Shown piece by piece: positions 8,703 through 16,904 of a stretch of DNA of 64,000 nucleotides; the first letter of the stretch is position 1, and every line of letters begins with the position of its first letter. The DNA is taken from contig NZ_CP129672.1 of assembly GCF_030505195.1 (NCBI RefSeq), positions 5,676,501 through 5,740,500 of the forward strand, given 5' to 3'. The translations under genes and the position numbers were made by a program. The notes beneath the pieces are model-generated. The model worked only from the letters and a program-made list of their open reading frames with translations, was not told where the DNA came from and did not search any database. This DNA comes from Comamonas testosteroni. GTDB taxonomy: Bacteria > Pseudomonadota > Gammaproteobacteria > Burkholderiales > Burkholderiaceae_C.

Positions 8703-10032
8703 AGATTTCTCCGGCCAATGTGGCCGTCATGAGGCTTTTCTTGAGAGACGCTTCGCCGTTGGCTTGCCAGTCGTTTGGCAGTCGGGCAAAGTCGACCTTG
8801 AATGAGGTCCACGCCACCGGTAGCTCTGGAGCTATCAGCAGGTCCACGCTGAGCAAGGGGCCGCTAAGGTTGGTCAACGCAGCTTTGTAGATGGCCAGCC
8901 CTAGCTCTGCAGGCATGGACACGGGCTCTCCGACCTTGTTGAGCGGTGCAGGAACTGCTTCCGGCTGGAATGGCCCAATGGTTTTTCCGCTGAAAGCGCG
9001 CAAGATCAGCTGCAACGAGCTGAGGCCACGTACTTGCTGGATGGCCAGTGGGGTAAGTTCATCGAAATTGAGGCGGCGTGCAGGCGCTGACACTTGCATC
9101 ACCGCCTCTATTTCATCCACTGTGGAATAGCGGACCGTCCACTCGCGAGGGCGCAAACGATCGAAGTCCTCGTTGGTGGGGTCGAGACCCACATCAGCGG
9201 TGCGCTCGAATTTCAGCGTGCAGCCCCAAGTGCTGCCAGCGCTTGGCTTGCAGTCAGTCTCCTTTAGGCGCCACCCCGCGATGCTGGTGGGTAGTTTTTC
9301 AGTGGCTTCGCGCAATGCACGTAGCGCTTCGTGCCCGTAGGTAGATTTCTCCTGTGCATATGCTTGGAAGGCTTGAGTCCATGCTGTCTTGGGGTCCAGC
9401 TCATTGGCGTTGGCCAAGAGCTCTGCTTGGCGTCTTTGCTCCAGTTGCCAATAGTCCCAAGCGCGTACGCCTCCGAGCAAAAGGAGCGCGCCGGCGACGG
9501 TGTAGAGCACAGCTGGAGGGATGCTGGTACCGACCTTGGCCAAGGGCTCGCTGGCCTCATTGCTGGCTGCTGCGCTGATGACCTGGCTCAGCGTTACCGG
9601 CTGTACCTGTGGGGCAGGGTAAAGTAAATCTGGCTCATTCGTGAACAGTGAGATTGACGAGGTGGCCAATCGCTCAAATGCTGCGAGCCGCGCGCGAGCA
9701 GCTTCTTCGTCCGTCACCAGAGCATCGAAGCCGGTCGCTGGTGCTCCGTCGATTGCGGCGCAGATCCAGATCCCTTGTGGGAGCTTGATGGCTGCAAACA
9801 CATGGCCGTTGGCGAAAGCGGCCACGCCGGCAGCCAAGGCGATGAGCTTTTCCCCCTGGTTGGAGACTTTGAGTTTCGCGGTGCCTACGGTGGCTGGTGC
9901 GACCGTGCAGTAGTAGTCTGCCTTTGCCTTGCGAGCAAGTTGCTGTGCGTGCTTTTTGAGATTCACGGCTTGGACGGTCTGCTGCCAAGTCACGCCGATC
10001 ACATAGCGCCGTTCGATGAGGTATGCGCTCAT
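8689..10032 (-). CDS. pilO: PilO-like pilus assembly protein
   Basis: A 447-residue protein matching the thin-pilus PilO (PilO2) family in position, length and layout. It has a cytoplasmic N-terminal half, one transmembrane segment near residue 205 (VLYTVAGALLLLGGVRAW), a helical linker and a periplasmic C-terminal domain. It is expected to form the inner-membrane alignment complex. It follows pilN by 7 bases with a GAGG ribosome site. Confidence 0.8.
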   Translation of the reverse strand: MSAYLIERRYVIGVTWQQTVQAVNLKKHAQQLARKAKADYYCTVAPATVGTAKLKVSNQGEKLIALAAGVAAFANGHVFAAIKLPQGIWICAAIDGAPATGFDALVTDEEAARARLAAFERLATSSISLFTNEPDLLYPAPQVQPVTLSQVISAAASNEASEPLAKVGTSIPPAVLYTVAGALLLLGGVRAWDYWQLEQRRQAELLANANELDPKTAWTQAFQAYAQEKSTYGHEALRALREATEKLPTSIAGWRLKETDCKPSAGSTWGCTLKFERTADVGLDPTNEDFDRLRPREWTVRYSTVDEIEAVMQVSAPARRLNFDELTPLAIQQVRGLSSLQLILRAFSGKTIGPFQPEAVPAPLNKVGEPVSMPAELGLAIYKAALTNLSGPLLSVDLLIAPELPVAWTSFKVDFARLPNDWQANGEASLKKSLMTATLAGEIYAKN

Positions 10033-10039
10033 GGTGGCC

Positions 10040-11830
10040 TCAGTTCATGAGCACAGGACGAACCACAACGAGGAATTCCTCACGTTCCAGGCTTTGCGCG
10101 TCAGAGCCGCCAGCGAGCAAACTCCAACCTTCAGCCAGACGGCGGCGGTGGTCTTTGGCCTTGTAGCGGGCCATGCCGGTGAGGACCATTACTTGGCCAG
10201 CCTTGAGCATGACCGTCGATTGATCGTCGATGCCTGACCTTTCGGGGTTTTGGACCCTTGAGATCGAAGTTCCCTGGCCCGAGGTCGTCTCAGTCATCGC
10301 CACCAGGTTTGTCATGCTGATGCCGAATCTCAACTGCACTGAGCCGTCGTCCAGAATCGCCGGCTGGATCATGTAGCGGTCGCCTGTGGTCACATTGGCT
10401 GTCTTCATGCCCACTGACCCTGAGCCGGCAGCAGTGGAGGTCGATGGCAGCGTCTCAGACACGTATGAACGGTCGTTGAGGTTGGTCTTTCGAGCCCATT
10501 GGCGGTTCATCGCCTGCATTTCAATGGGGCGATGCTGGATGTTGGTGCCATACTCGTTCAGCGCCTGAATGGCCGCCTGTGAGCCTCCCCAGCGTGCTAC
10601 CGTGCCGCTGTTCGGGTTGCCGCCATTTGCCAAAGAGAGGATCGTCATCCCGAATTGGCCAGCCGTGTCGCCCACCAGCGAAGTGGGCGAATCAATGGTG
10701 GCGCCCCATTTGGAGGTCAGCGAATTGAGCACCACGCCCCAGTTCACGCCTTTCTCGTCGCCGTCTTTCGTCGTGATGGAGTAGATATCCATCTGAATGC
10801 GGACCTGGCGTTTCAGCGACTCGTTCTCGGACTTGACCACTTGGCGAATGCGCTGCATGGCCTCCTTGGTCGTGGTCACGGCGAACCTACCGGTACCCTG
10901 GTTGACGGCGATGGATGATCCGGGGACTGCAGCCACCATCTGCTGCAGGCTATTCATGAATGAATTGAAGATGTCCAGTGATCCAGCTTCGTCGATGCGG
11001 AAATTGGACTGGGAATTGCCGGTGGCGCCGGTGGTGCTGCTTGCACCCGATGTTGAGCCGCCTTGCAAATTCATAGCAAAGTCCTTGCTTCCTTCAAGAG
11101 CGGCGATCTCAAAGGTTTCGGTGACGTAGCGCTCAATAATGATCACGCCATCGCGATACGCATAGGACAGTCCCAGCCTGGCTGTTACGAACTCGGTGAT
11201 GCCGCGCGGCGTGTTGTTCTTCCAGTCCATCTCAACCGTGTCGAGCATGAGGTTAGGACCAGGGCGTATGACCTCGACGTTCGCCTGGCCAGCAGCGGCC
11301 AGAGGTGCTGGCATGCTCATTCCTGCAACTGTGGCGGTCGCGGGCTTGGCCGGCTGGGCGGTGCTTGGGCTAGAGGCGACTGCCGATGACGCCGGGCTGT
11401 ATACGTCCTGCTTGATGCGAAACGGAACACCCGTGATGCGGGACATGCGTTCGGCCCAAACTGCGAGGCTGACCTTGCCGCCAGTGCTTTTGTCTTCAAA
11501 GCTGATGAGCTTGAAGGTTTCATCGAAGATGGCGGGAAGGGAGTCTTCGGAACTGATCTCGATCATCTCGGAGCCGATCCATGGACGCGAAGCACGGCGC
11601 GCAACGATGGGCGAGAGCTGACGGGCGGCCGCTGCATTTGTGGCAGCCTTGTGGCCCTGAGTGGACTCTTCTACGCGCAGGCTCCGATTCATGACACCTG
11701 CGGCCTCCATGGAGCTGTCAATGTGACCACGAACTTGCTGGGTGACTGCGGGCGAAACACATCCTGCGAGCAGCAGAGCAGAAACGAGGGCCGTGGGTAC
11801 GACGCTGTGCTTTAAGTTGGCCAGAATCAT
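10040..11830 (-). CDS. pilN: PilN lipoprotein secretin
   Basis: An outer-membrane secretin of 596 residues from the second ATG, which has AGGA 8 bases upstream; the ATG at 11839 is too close to that site. A lipobox (LLLAGC) fits the lipoprotein secretins of R64-type pili. The C-terminal third carries the secretin core (QVRIQMDIYSITTKDGDEKG; later RSGIDDQSTVMLKAGQVMVLTGM). It forms the channel through which the pilus leaves the cell. The start overlaps the pilL stop as ATGA. Confidence 0.9.
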   Translation of the reverse strand: MILANLKHSVVPTALVSALLLAGCVSPAVTQQVRGHIDSSMEAAGVMNRSLRVEESTQGHKAATNAAAARQLSPIVARRASRPWIGSEMIEISSEDSLPAIFDETFKLISFEDKSTGGKVSLAVWAERMSRITGVPFRIKQDVYSPASSAVASSPSTAQPAKPATATVAGMSMPAPLAAAGQANVEVIRPGPNLMLDTVEMDWKNNTPRGITEFVTARLGLSYAYRDGVIIIERYVTETFEIAALEGSKDFAMNLQGGSTSGASSTTGATGNSQSNFRIDEAGSLDIFNSFMNSLQQMVAAVPGSSIAVNQGTGRFAVTTTKEAMQRIRQVVKSENESLKRQVRIQMDIYSITTKDGDEKGVNWGVVLNSLTSKWGATIDSPTSLVGDTAGQFGMTILSLANGGNPNSGTVARWGGSQAAIQALNEYGTNIQHRPIEMQAMNRQWARKTNLNDRSYVSETLPSTSTAAGSGSVGMKTANVTTGDRYMIQPAILDDGSVQLRFGISMTNLVAMTETTSGQGTSISRVQNPERSGIDDQSTVMLKAGQVMVLTGMARYKAKDHRRRLAEGWSLLAGGSDAQSLEREEFLVVVRPVLMN

Positions 11831-12630
11831 TGGGTGCATTCCTTGTCTTGCTCGCCACGGCGGGTGATACGGGCCAAGGGCGGGTTATTTGGGTAGAAGC
11901 AGACATCGAGCGGGTATTCGCTCGCTTGAATGCCTGGTGACGACAGAGCGGCGGTCACGGCCTGCTCGAATGGCATTTCGTAGGTCTCGGGGCTTCCGAT
12001 CACGACATGCTTTCGCGCATCCCAGCGCACGCGATAGCCGGCTTCAGCGGCCCAGCGTGTGAAGGCCTTGTTCAGCGTTACGTCCTGGAGCTTGAGCTCC
12101 CAGCGACGTGCAGGCTGTCCAGAGCCGTCAGTGAAGGAGGCTTTCCAGTGTTGGCGGGCCTGGTCCACCCACGAGCCCGAGCCTGGAGCTGCGTTGGTTG
12201 TGAACAGTCCCTCAATCTGCGCGCGCGATGGTGCGCTTCCCTGTACCACTGCAGTGGCCACCGCTGTAGTCGGCGCGCTCGCGGCTACTGCCTCCAGCTT
12301 GGTGCCAGCAGCCGTTTCCGTGAGCTGAAGCTTGATCCCTGGGGGGAGTTGGCTGTTGACCGTCGAGATCAGATTGGCGACCGTGGAGCCACCTGCCTGT
12401 TTGACGGACACCTGAGTGTCCAGTGGTACCGCACTCGTGAAGGGGACGCCCAGCCGATCTGCCAGCAGTTGAGCCAGGCCTTGGGCCTTGTCCTGCCATG
12501 TCACTTCGATTTCTGATTGCAGGAGCGTTGATTTGGCGGATGCGTCCGCTTTGTCCTGCGCCAAGGTCGGCCAGGCAGTAAGCGCGACGGCGACAATCAC
12601 TGCGCATCGTCCTAGGTGATGAAATTTCAT
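11827..12630 (-). CDS. pilL: PilL-like protein with DotD-like and TcpQ domains
   Basis: A 267-residue periplasmic protein. The start at 12630 has AGGAA just upstream and yields a clean signal peptide (MKFHHLGRCAVIVAVALTAWPTLAQ). Residues about 35-105 resemble a DotD/TraH-type domain (IEVTWQDKAQGLAQLLADRLG). The C-terminal 100 residues (WELKLQDVTLNKAFTRWAAEAGY to VCFYPNNP) match the TcpQ/PilL C-terminal domain. It probably stabilises the secretin. It overlaps pilN by ATGA. Confidence 0.75.
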   Translation of the reverse strand: MKFHHLGRCAVIVAVALTAWPTLAQDKADASAKSTLLQSEIEVTWQDKAQGLAQLLADRLGVPFTSAVPLDTQVSVKQAGGSTVANLISTVNSQLPPGIKLQLTETAAGTKLEAVAASAPTTAVATAVVQGSAPSRAQIEGLFTTNAAPGSGSWVDQARQHWKASFTDGSGQPARRWELKLQDVTLNKAFTRWAAEAGYRVRWDARKHVVIGSPETYEMPFEQAVTAALSSPGIQASEYPLDVCFYPNNPPLARITRRGEQDKECTQ

Positions 12631-12638
12631 TGCGTTCC

Positions 12639-13220
12639 TCATTTGCTTGCTCGGGCCATGGCGTCTGCCCAGGCAAACTCGCGGTACAAAGCGAGAACCA
12701 TGGGGACGTAGGCTTGTGTTTCGCGGTACGGCGGAATGCCTTTGTGCTTACGCACGGCGCCAGGGCCGGCGTTGTATGCGGCGAGTGCCAGCTCCCAGTC
12801 TCTAAACTCGAACCACATCTTTCGCAGGTAAGCTGCGCCGGTGGCCAGCCCAAGCTCGGGCTGATACAAGTTCACCTTTGGGTCCTGCAAGCCCTCGCCA
12901 CGGGCTGTATCTGGCATGACTTGAGTGAGACCGAGCGCACCTGCAGGCGATCTCGCACGCGAGTTGAATTGGCTCTCGATAGCCACGAGAGCCATTAGCA
13001 GCGCAGGCTCCAGTCCGTAATGAACAGCGATCGCGCGAATGGCCGGCTCGTGCTGCCAATAGTTGCGGAGCAGTTGCTCACAGTGGGCAGACCTGGAATT
13101 TCCGCGAAGGCAGTCGTAGGTCGGGAGCTTTTTCGGCGGCACCTGGGCCAGGGACAGGCCAGGTGCAGCGACGAGGGCTGCTAATAGCAGATTGCGAGTG
13201 ATGTGGGCTAGGCTAAACAT
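12639..13220 (-). CDS. pilT: Lytic transglycosylase (PilT-like)
   Basis: A 193-residue SLT-family lytic transglycosylase with a signal peptide and catalytic Glu82 in ALVAIESQFN, followed by GALGLTQVMPDTA and AAYNAGPGAV, the standard family motifs. It opens peptidoglycan so the pilus machinery can cross it. The start at 13220 has a GAGG site; an upstream ATG at 13256 would overlap the previous gene. The stop lies within 10 bases of the PilL start. Confidence 0.9.
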   Translation of the reverse strand: MFSLAHITRNLLLAALVAAPGLSLAQVPPKKLPTYDCLRGNSRSAHCEQLLRNYWQHEPAIRAIAVHYGLEPALLMALVAIESQFNSRARSPAGALGLTQVMPDTARGEGLQDPKVNLYQPELGLATGAAYLRKMWFEFRDWELALAAYNAGPGAVRKHKGIPPYRETQAYVPMVLALYREFAWADAMARASK

Positions 13221-13227
13221 CCGCGCC

Positions 13228-14124
13228 TCACAGCATCGAGAGGGCCAACAGCCCAATGAGCAGGGTTGTTGTGCCTTTCACGAGATAGTGCACAAGCTCG
13301 CTCGTGGCAACACGTCCCGAGGTGTAGCGACCGTAAAGGCCGCTGAAGGCAGTGGCTGTGACAAGAAAGAAAAACGCGCCGCTTCCTGCAAGCAGCATTT
13401 GCTTGAGGCTGGGCATCTGCATCCCGGAGCCCTGCAGGAAGCCTTGCTGCATTGCTGCCGAGACTTCCATGCATGCACCGGTGGCGTCTCGCGGGCAGCT
13501 GTTACCCCCCAACCCGGTGCCACCGTTGCCACCCGTGCTTCCAGAGCCGTTTCCGGGCGGGTTGGTGTTGCCTGGGTTGGTAGGTCGTCCATTGGCCATC
13601 CTGTCGGCCATGTCGCATATAGATGTGCCATTGCTGTCGGCAAAGCCACGGCAAGACCCCGAGTTAATCATTCGCTGGCAGTTGCCGATGCCAAGCTGCA
13701 CGCAAGCGAGCACCAGATTCCCGTCGACGGCGCGCCCATCAAAAGTGCCCAAGCCAATCAATTGGCGGACCACGCCGGAACGCATGGCGTCGGCGGTCAG
13801 TTGGGACCAAGCATCGATCTGAGCCTGCAGGGGCAGTTGGCGATACTGTTCAGGTGTCACTCCTGCATACTTGGCGATGTTCGTCCTATTCATCTGCAGG
13901 ACGCCATAGCAGCAGCTGCCGTTGAACGCGCTGGTGTTGCCGCCCGATTCGACGTTGATAGCAAGGTTGGCCACAGCCTGCGCGTTCTGCTTTAGCCAGG
14001 CACTCGCATTTGGCGAGTTTTGAATGGCTTGGGTAATGTCTGCAGAGCTGACGATGGCGGCCAAAGCCACGGCTGGCAATAGCCACACAAGCTGGGATAG
14101 TCGCGGGAAAAAGCGGCAGCTCAT
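13228..14124 (-). CDS. Lysozyme-like secreted protein with membrane C-terminus
   Basis: A 298-residue protein starting two bases after the stop of its upstream neighbour. After a signal peptide it has a lysozyme-like segment with a candidate catalytic Glu59 (NLAINVESGGNTSAF) and CCYGVLQMNRTNI, which looks like the second motif of goose-type or lytic transglycosylase folds. A Gly/Asn/Pro-rich linker and two hydrophobic C-terminal segments (LLAGSGAFFFLVTATAFSGL and TTTLLIGLLALSML) follow, a layout seen in ICE proteins of this operon class. It is probably a second, membrane-tethered wall hydrolase. Activity is inference. Confidence 0.6.
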   Translation of the reverse strand: MSCRFFPRLSQLVWLLPAVALAAIVSSADITQAIQNSPNASAWLKQNAQAVANLAINVESGGNTSAFNGSCCYGVLQMNRTNIAKYAGVTPEQYRQLPLQAQIDAWSQLTADAMRSGVVRQLIGLGTFDGRAVDGNLVLACVQLGIGNCQRMINSGSCRGFADSNGTSICDMADRMANGRPTNPGNTNPPGNGSGSTGGNGGTGLGGNSCPRDATGACMEVSAAMQQGFLQGSGMQMPSLKQMLLAGSGAFFFLVTATAFSGLYGRYTSGRVATSELVHYLVKGTTTLLIGLLALSML

Positions 14125-14126
14125 GT

Positions 14127-14699
14127 CTAGCTCAGGCGCATAGCGCGATTGCATGCGGGAATGACTTTGCCGAACTGCCATGCCCGGAATCGAATCGTCA
14201 GGGCTGGCTGGGTCTGCTCTATGCGGTACTCGACGCGGTTCTGCGATCGGTCGGTATTGGCGTACAACATGCAGTAGCCGGGGAGTTCAATGGCGCGCAG
14301 TCCAGGTCGAGGCGGCCAAGCGATGATGCGCATGGTGCAGACGCTGTAGATGTCCATGGCTGCCGTGCCATTTGGTGCATCCAGGCAAAGTGTGTTCCCG
14401 GCAGCAGCGAACATGCTGAAGATGACTTTGCCCTCAGCGGTTGCGGTGTCACCCAGCAGCGCGAACGCAGGCATGCGCTTTCCTGCACTGCCCAGTCGTG
14501 GAGCGGAAAGCTCTGTTGCCCAAACTGTCTTGAGGATCTCCCGGTCCTCCGCTGTACCCGTGGACGAAAACACCGAGCTGTCGAAGACGACTTCTCGCAT
14601 GGTTTCCCAGGACTGCGCGTGAGCGTTTGTCGCCATGGCAATGGCAAGCGCAGGGAATAGGGCAGAAATGAGAGGGCGAACGGAGGCGGGCGCGATCAT
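14127..14699 (-). CDS. Conserved-looking secreted protein of the pil operon
   Basis: A 190-residue protein with a signal peptide ending NAHAQ. The mature part has four Cys (NTLCLDA, SVCTMRI, GYCMLY, IPACNRAM). I cannot assign a family. It overlaps the DsbC-like gene by ATGA and is followed two bases later by the lysozyme-like gene, so it belongs to the same transcript. Its cysteines may be substrates for the DsbC-like neighbour (inference). Confidence 0.6.
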   Translation of the reverse strand: MIAPASVRPLISALFPALAIAMATNAHAQSWETMREVVFDSSVFSSTGTAEDREILKTVWATELSAPRLGSAGKRMPAFALLGDTATAEGKVIFSMFAAAGNTLCLDAPNGTAAMDIYSVCTMRIIAWPPRPGLRAIELPGYCMLYANTDRSQNRVEYRIEQTQPALTIRFRAWQFGKVIPACNRAMRLS

Positions 14700-15484
14700 C
14701 GTTGGTCCGCCTTCAAACGCCCGCCACGCTCCAACTCCTCCATAAATTGCTCGGGCGGTGTGGCGCCAACCAAGCGCTTGCCGCTTGCCAACACCACGGT
14801 GGGCGTGTTGTTCATGCCATAGCGCTCACCGAGCTTGAGGATCTCTACCAAACCATCGGTGTTGCACGACTCGGGCAATTGCGGCCGTGCGCCGTCCATG
14901 ATGGCTTTCCACACGCCGGCACGGTCGCGTGAGCACCAGGCCATCCGTGCAAGAGATTGACTTCGCCGATCAGTGATAGGGAAGATGAAGCGATAGATGG
15001 TCACGTTGTCGATCTGGTCGACGAACTTTGTGAAGACTCGGCAGATGGGGCAGAACGGGTCTTCGAAGAGCGCCATCACACGGCTTCCATCTCCGTGCAC
15101 TTCCTTGATCGCGTGCTGCAGGGGAAGCTTGTTGAATGGAATGACCATCCGCTTGTCTTGTTGCAAAGCGGTCAGGTCTGTTTTGCTTTTTAGATCCATT
15201 AAAGAACCGCCCACAAAACTGTAACGACCCGTTTCATTCACATAGAATATTTCCCCTTCGGAAATCACCTCATAAATGTTGGTGAGCGGCGTTGTATTGA
15301 TTTGCTCTACACGCACCGCTCCGTTCGTGTTTGCGTTGACGCCGGCCTTGATCTGCGCCGCAACCTTCTCTGATACGTCTGCAGCTATTGCTCCAGCCGT
15401 CAGGCCAACGAACAAAGCCGCGGCTGCGGCAAGCCTGCCTCTCACTACGCGAGGCATTGCTTTGATATGTGATTGCTTTTGCAT
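14696..15484 (-). CDS. DsbC-like thiol:disulfide isomerase
   Basis: A periplasmic DsbC/DsbG-family protein of about 262 residues from the chosen ATG. After the signal peptide comes a DsbC-type N-terminal dimerisation region (SEGEIFYVNETGRYSFVGGSLMDL). The thioredoxin-like domain follows, with active site FEDPFCPICRVF and the cis-Pro segment NNTPTVVLASGKRLVGA. It likely forms or corrects disulfides in Cys-containing pilus and transfer proteins. No strong ribosome site separates the ATGs at 15484 and 15457, so the start is uncertain. It is the first gene of the leftward pil operon. Confidence 0.85.
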   Translation of the reverse strand: MQKQSHIKAMPRVVRGRLAAAAALFVGLTAGAIAADVSEKVAAQIKAGVNANTNGAVRVEQINTTPLTNIYEVISEGEIFYVNETGRYSFVGGSLMDLKSKTDLTALQQDKRMVIPFNKLPLQHAIKEVHGDGSRVMALFEDPFCPICRVFTKFVDQIDNVTIYRFIFPITDRRSQSLARMAWCSRDRAGVWKAIMDGARPQLPESCNTDGLVEILKLGERYGMNNTPTVVLASGKRLVGATPPEQFMEELERGGRLKADQR

Positions 15485-15520
15485 GGACCGCACTTTATGG
15501 AGCGGTCGCCGTTGCCTCCA

Positions 15521-15556
15521 GCGGAAACCGTGCGTTACATACATCACGGTTTCCGC
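15521..15556. repeat. Perfect 12-bp inverted repeat in divergent control region
   Basis: Arms GCGGAAACCGTG and CACGGTTTCCGC flank a 12-base centre. It lies upstream of the pil operon start and abuts the -35 box of the rightward recombinase promoter. A second repeat, GACCGC/GCGGTC (15486-15491/15502-15507), is nearby. The size suits a dimeric repressor site or a tyrosine-recombinase core; which one is not decidable by eye. Confidence 0.8.
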
Positions 15557-15585
15557 TTGACATATCAATTCCGAATTGATCTATA
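15557..15585 (+). promoter_or_regulatory. Recombinase promoter with overlapping palindromic operator
   Basis: TTGACA (15557-15562) is followed at 17 bases by TCTATA (15580-15585). The spacer is filled by the palindrome ATCAATT-CCG-AATTGAT (15564-15580), well placed to block polymerase. It would drive the tyrosine recombinase at 15674. Confidence 0.6.
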
Positions 15586-15673
15586 TTTTGAACTGTCGAG
15601 GTGTGTGTCTCGCCAGCCAAAGAAGGCGCCGATGAGGCGGCTTCTTCGTGCGGGCATTCACACGGGTAGATGA

Positions 15674-16642
15674 ATGAATAATTTGCTTGTTGCCGGCACG
15701 ATGGATGTTCCCGCCGGCTGGGATTTCCGTTTTGGAGATTTTCTAACCGATCTATTTTTTCAAGAGGGCCTTGCAGAAAGCACTCTTCAGGTCCTCCAGA
15801 TCCAGTTGCGAGCTTTCAACGCATGGCTGTTGGAAGCGACCGGTCGCTCGTGGGAACATGCTTCGGTCGATGACCTGCAGGTATTCCTACTTAGCTGGAA
15901 AGACACCAGATCTGTTTCGGCAATGCGTCTCAAGCAATGGATGCTGCAGCGGCTGTACCGCTGGGCGAAAGAGTCGGGCATCGTGGATCTTGGCGTTCAC
16001 CGCGCGCTGCTGCCACTTCGCGGGGGCTTGCGTCGCCCACGTCGCCCACCATCCAGTAACGCGATCGCTAAGCTGATGGAGCTACCGGACACGAAAACTG
16101 CCAAAGGCATGCGAGATCGCGCAGCTTTGGAGCTCCTTTATGGATCTGGGCTACGTGCAGGAGAGCTGCTGAACATTACGCTCGATCAGGTCCCCGCCAG
16201 CGGCAAGCCCCTGCAGATATGGGGGAAGGGGAGCAAAGAGCGCTTGGTTGTCGTTGGAGAACATGCCAGGTATTGGATTGCACAATACAAAACGGCACGA
16301 CAAGTGATCCTTGAAGCCGGAGGCCATGGCAAAAGATCCACATCCAAACTGTTTGTTAGTAGCGGACGCTATCCAGATTACCGCTACTACCAGTTGCGCA
16401 GAATGGTCAGCCGGTACGGTCGCGAATGCGGCCTTCGGTTGACACCCCACGCATTGCGACACGCCTTTGCGTCGCATCTGTACCAGGGGAAGGCGTCTCT
16501 GCACACTATCCAGCTACTACTGGGCCATGAGCATCAAGAGACGACTGCGCACTATGTCTCTATCTTGCATGAGGATATCCGGGCCATGGCGGATCAGCAT
16601 CATCCACGCAGCGCGAATTTCGAGCGCTATGTGCGTTGGTAG
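15674..16642 (+). CDS. XerD-like tyrosine recombinase
   Basis: A 322-residue site-specific recombinase with an N-terminal SAM-like core-binding domain (residues 20-105) and a catalytic domain carrying the full set: Arg161 (GSGLRAGEL), Lys near 185-188, His259 and Arg262 (PHALRHAFASHL), His285 (LLGH), and nucleophile Tyr294 (TAHYVSIL). Its length and layout fit the Xer/small integrase group rather than the roughly 600-residue P4-type ICE integrases. It is divergent from the pil operon across a palindrome-rich region. It could resolve element multimers, invert DNA or act at the nearby inverted repeat; none is shown. Confidence 0.88.
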   Translation: MNNLLVAGTMDVPAGWDFRFGDFLTDLFFQEGLAESTLQVLQIQLRAFNAWLLEATGRSWEHASVDDLQVFLLSWKDTRSVSAMRLKQWMLQRLYRWAKESGIVDLGVHRALLPLRGGLRRPRRPPSSNAIAKLMELPDTKTAKGMRDRAALELLYGSGLRAGELLNITLDQVPASGKPLQIWGKGSKERLVVVGEHARYWIAQYKTARQVILEAGGHGKRSTSKLFVSSGRYPDYRYYQLRRMVSRYGRECGLRLTPHALRHAFASHLYQGKASLHTIQLLLGHEHQETTAHYVSILHEDIRAMADQHHPRSANFERYVRW

Positions 16643-16821
16643 TCTTGTACCGTTGAGGCCGAATGGGTAGCATTGCTGCGTTTTCGACGCGATTGAGCTT
16701 TTGAGAATCGCAGGGCCCCAGGCTCAAAGCACTAACTGCTGCTTTGTCAGCGCATCAGCCGGCCTAGCGCCACTCCTTCACTTCTGCATTGATCCATCGT
16801 TGCAGAAGCTTCTATTCCAAC

Positions 16822-16899
16822 CCGGACAGGGAACTATGTTTCCTTGTCCGGTGCTGCTTGCGCTGGGTAACGACATGGTTCCTCGTCCATTTCCGAGGA
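16822..16899 (+). promoter_or_regulatory. Two hairpins in methyltransferase leader
   Basis: The 262-base gap before the methyltransferase holds a stem CCGGACA/TGTCCGG (16822-16828/16845-16851, extended by G/A-C/T pairs) and a second one TCCTCG/CGAGGA (16880-16885/16894-16899). The second buries the gene's own ribosome site, GAGGA. This could limit translation. Confidence 0.45.
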
Positions 16900-16904
16900 C
16901 ATCC

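Noticed and set aside
13192..13995. Long plus-strand open frame of 267 codons antisense to the lysozyme-like gene
   Set aside because: It is a mirror of the GC-rich minus-strand gene, has no ribosome site, and its product is low-complexity and unlike any family.
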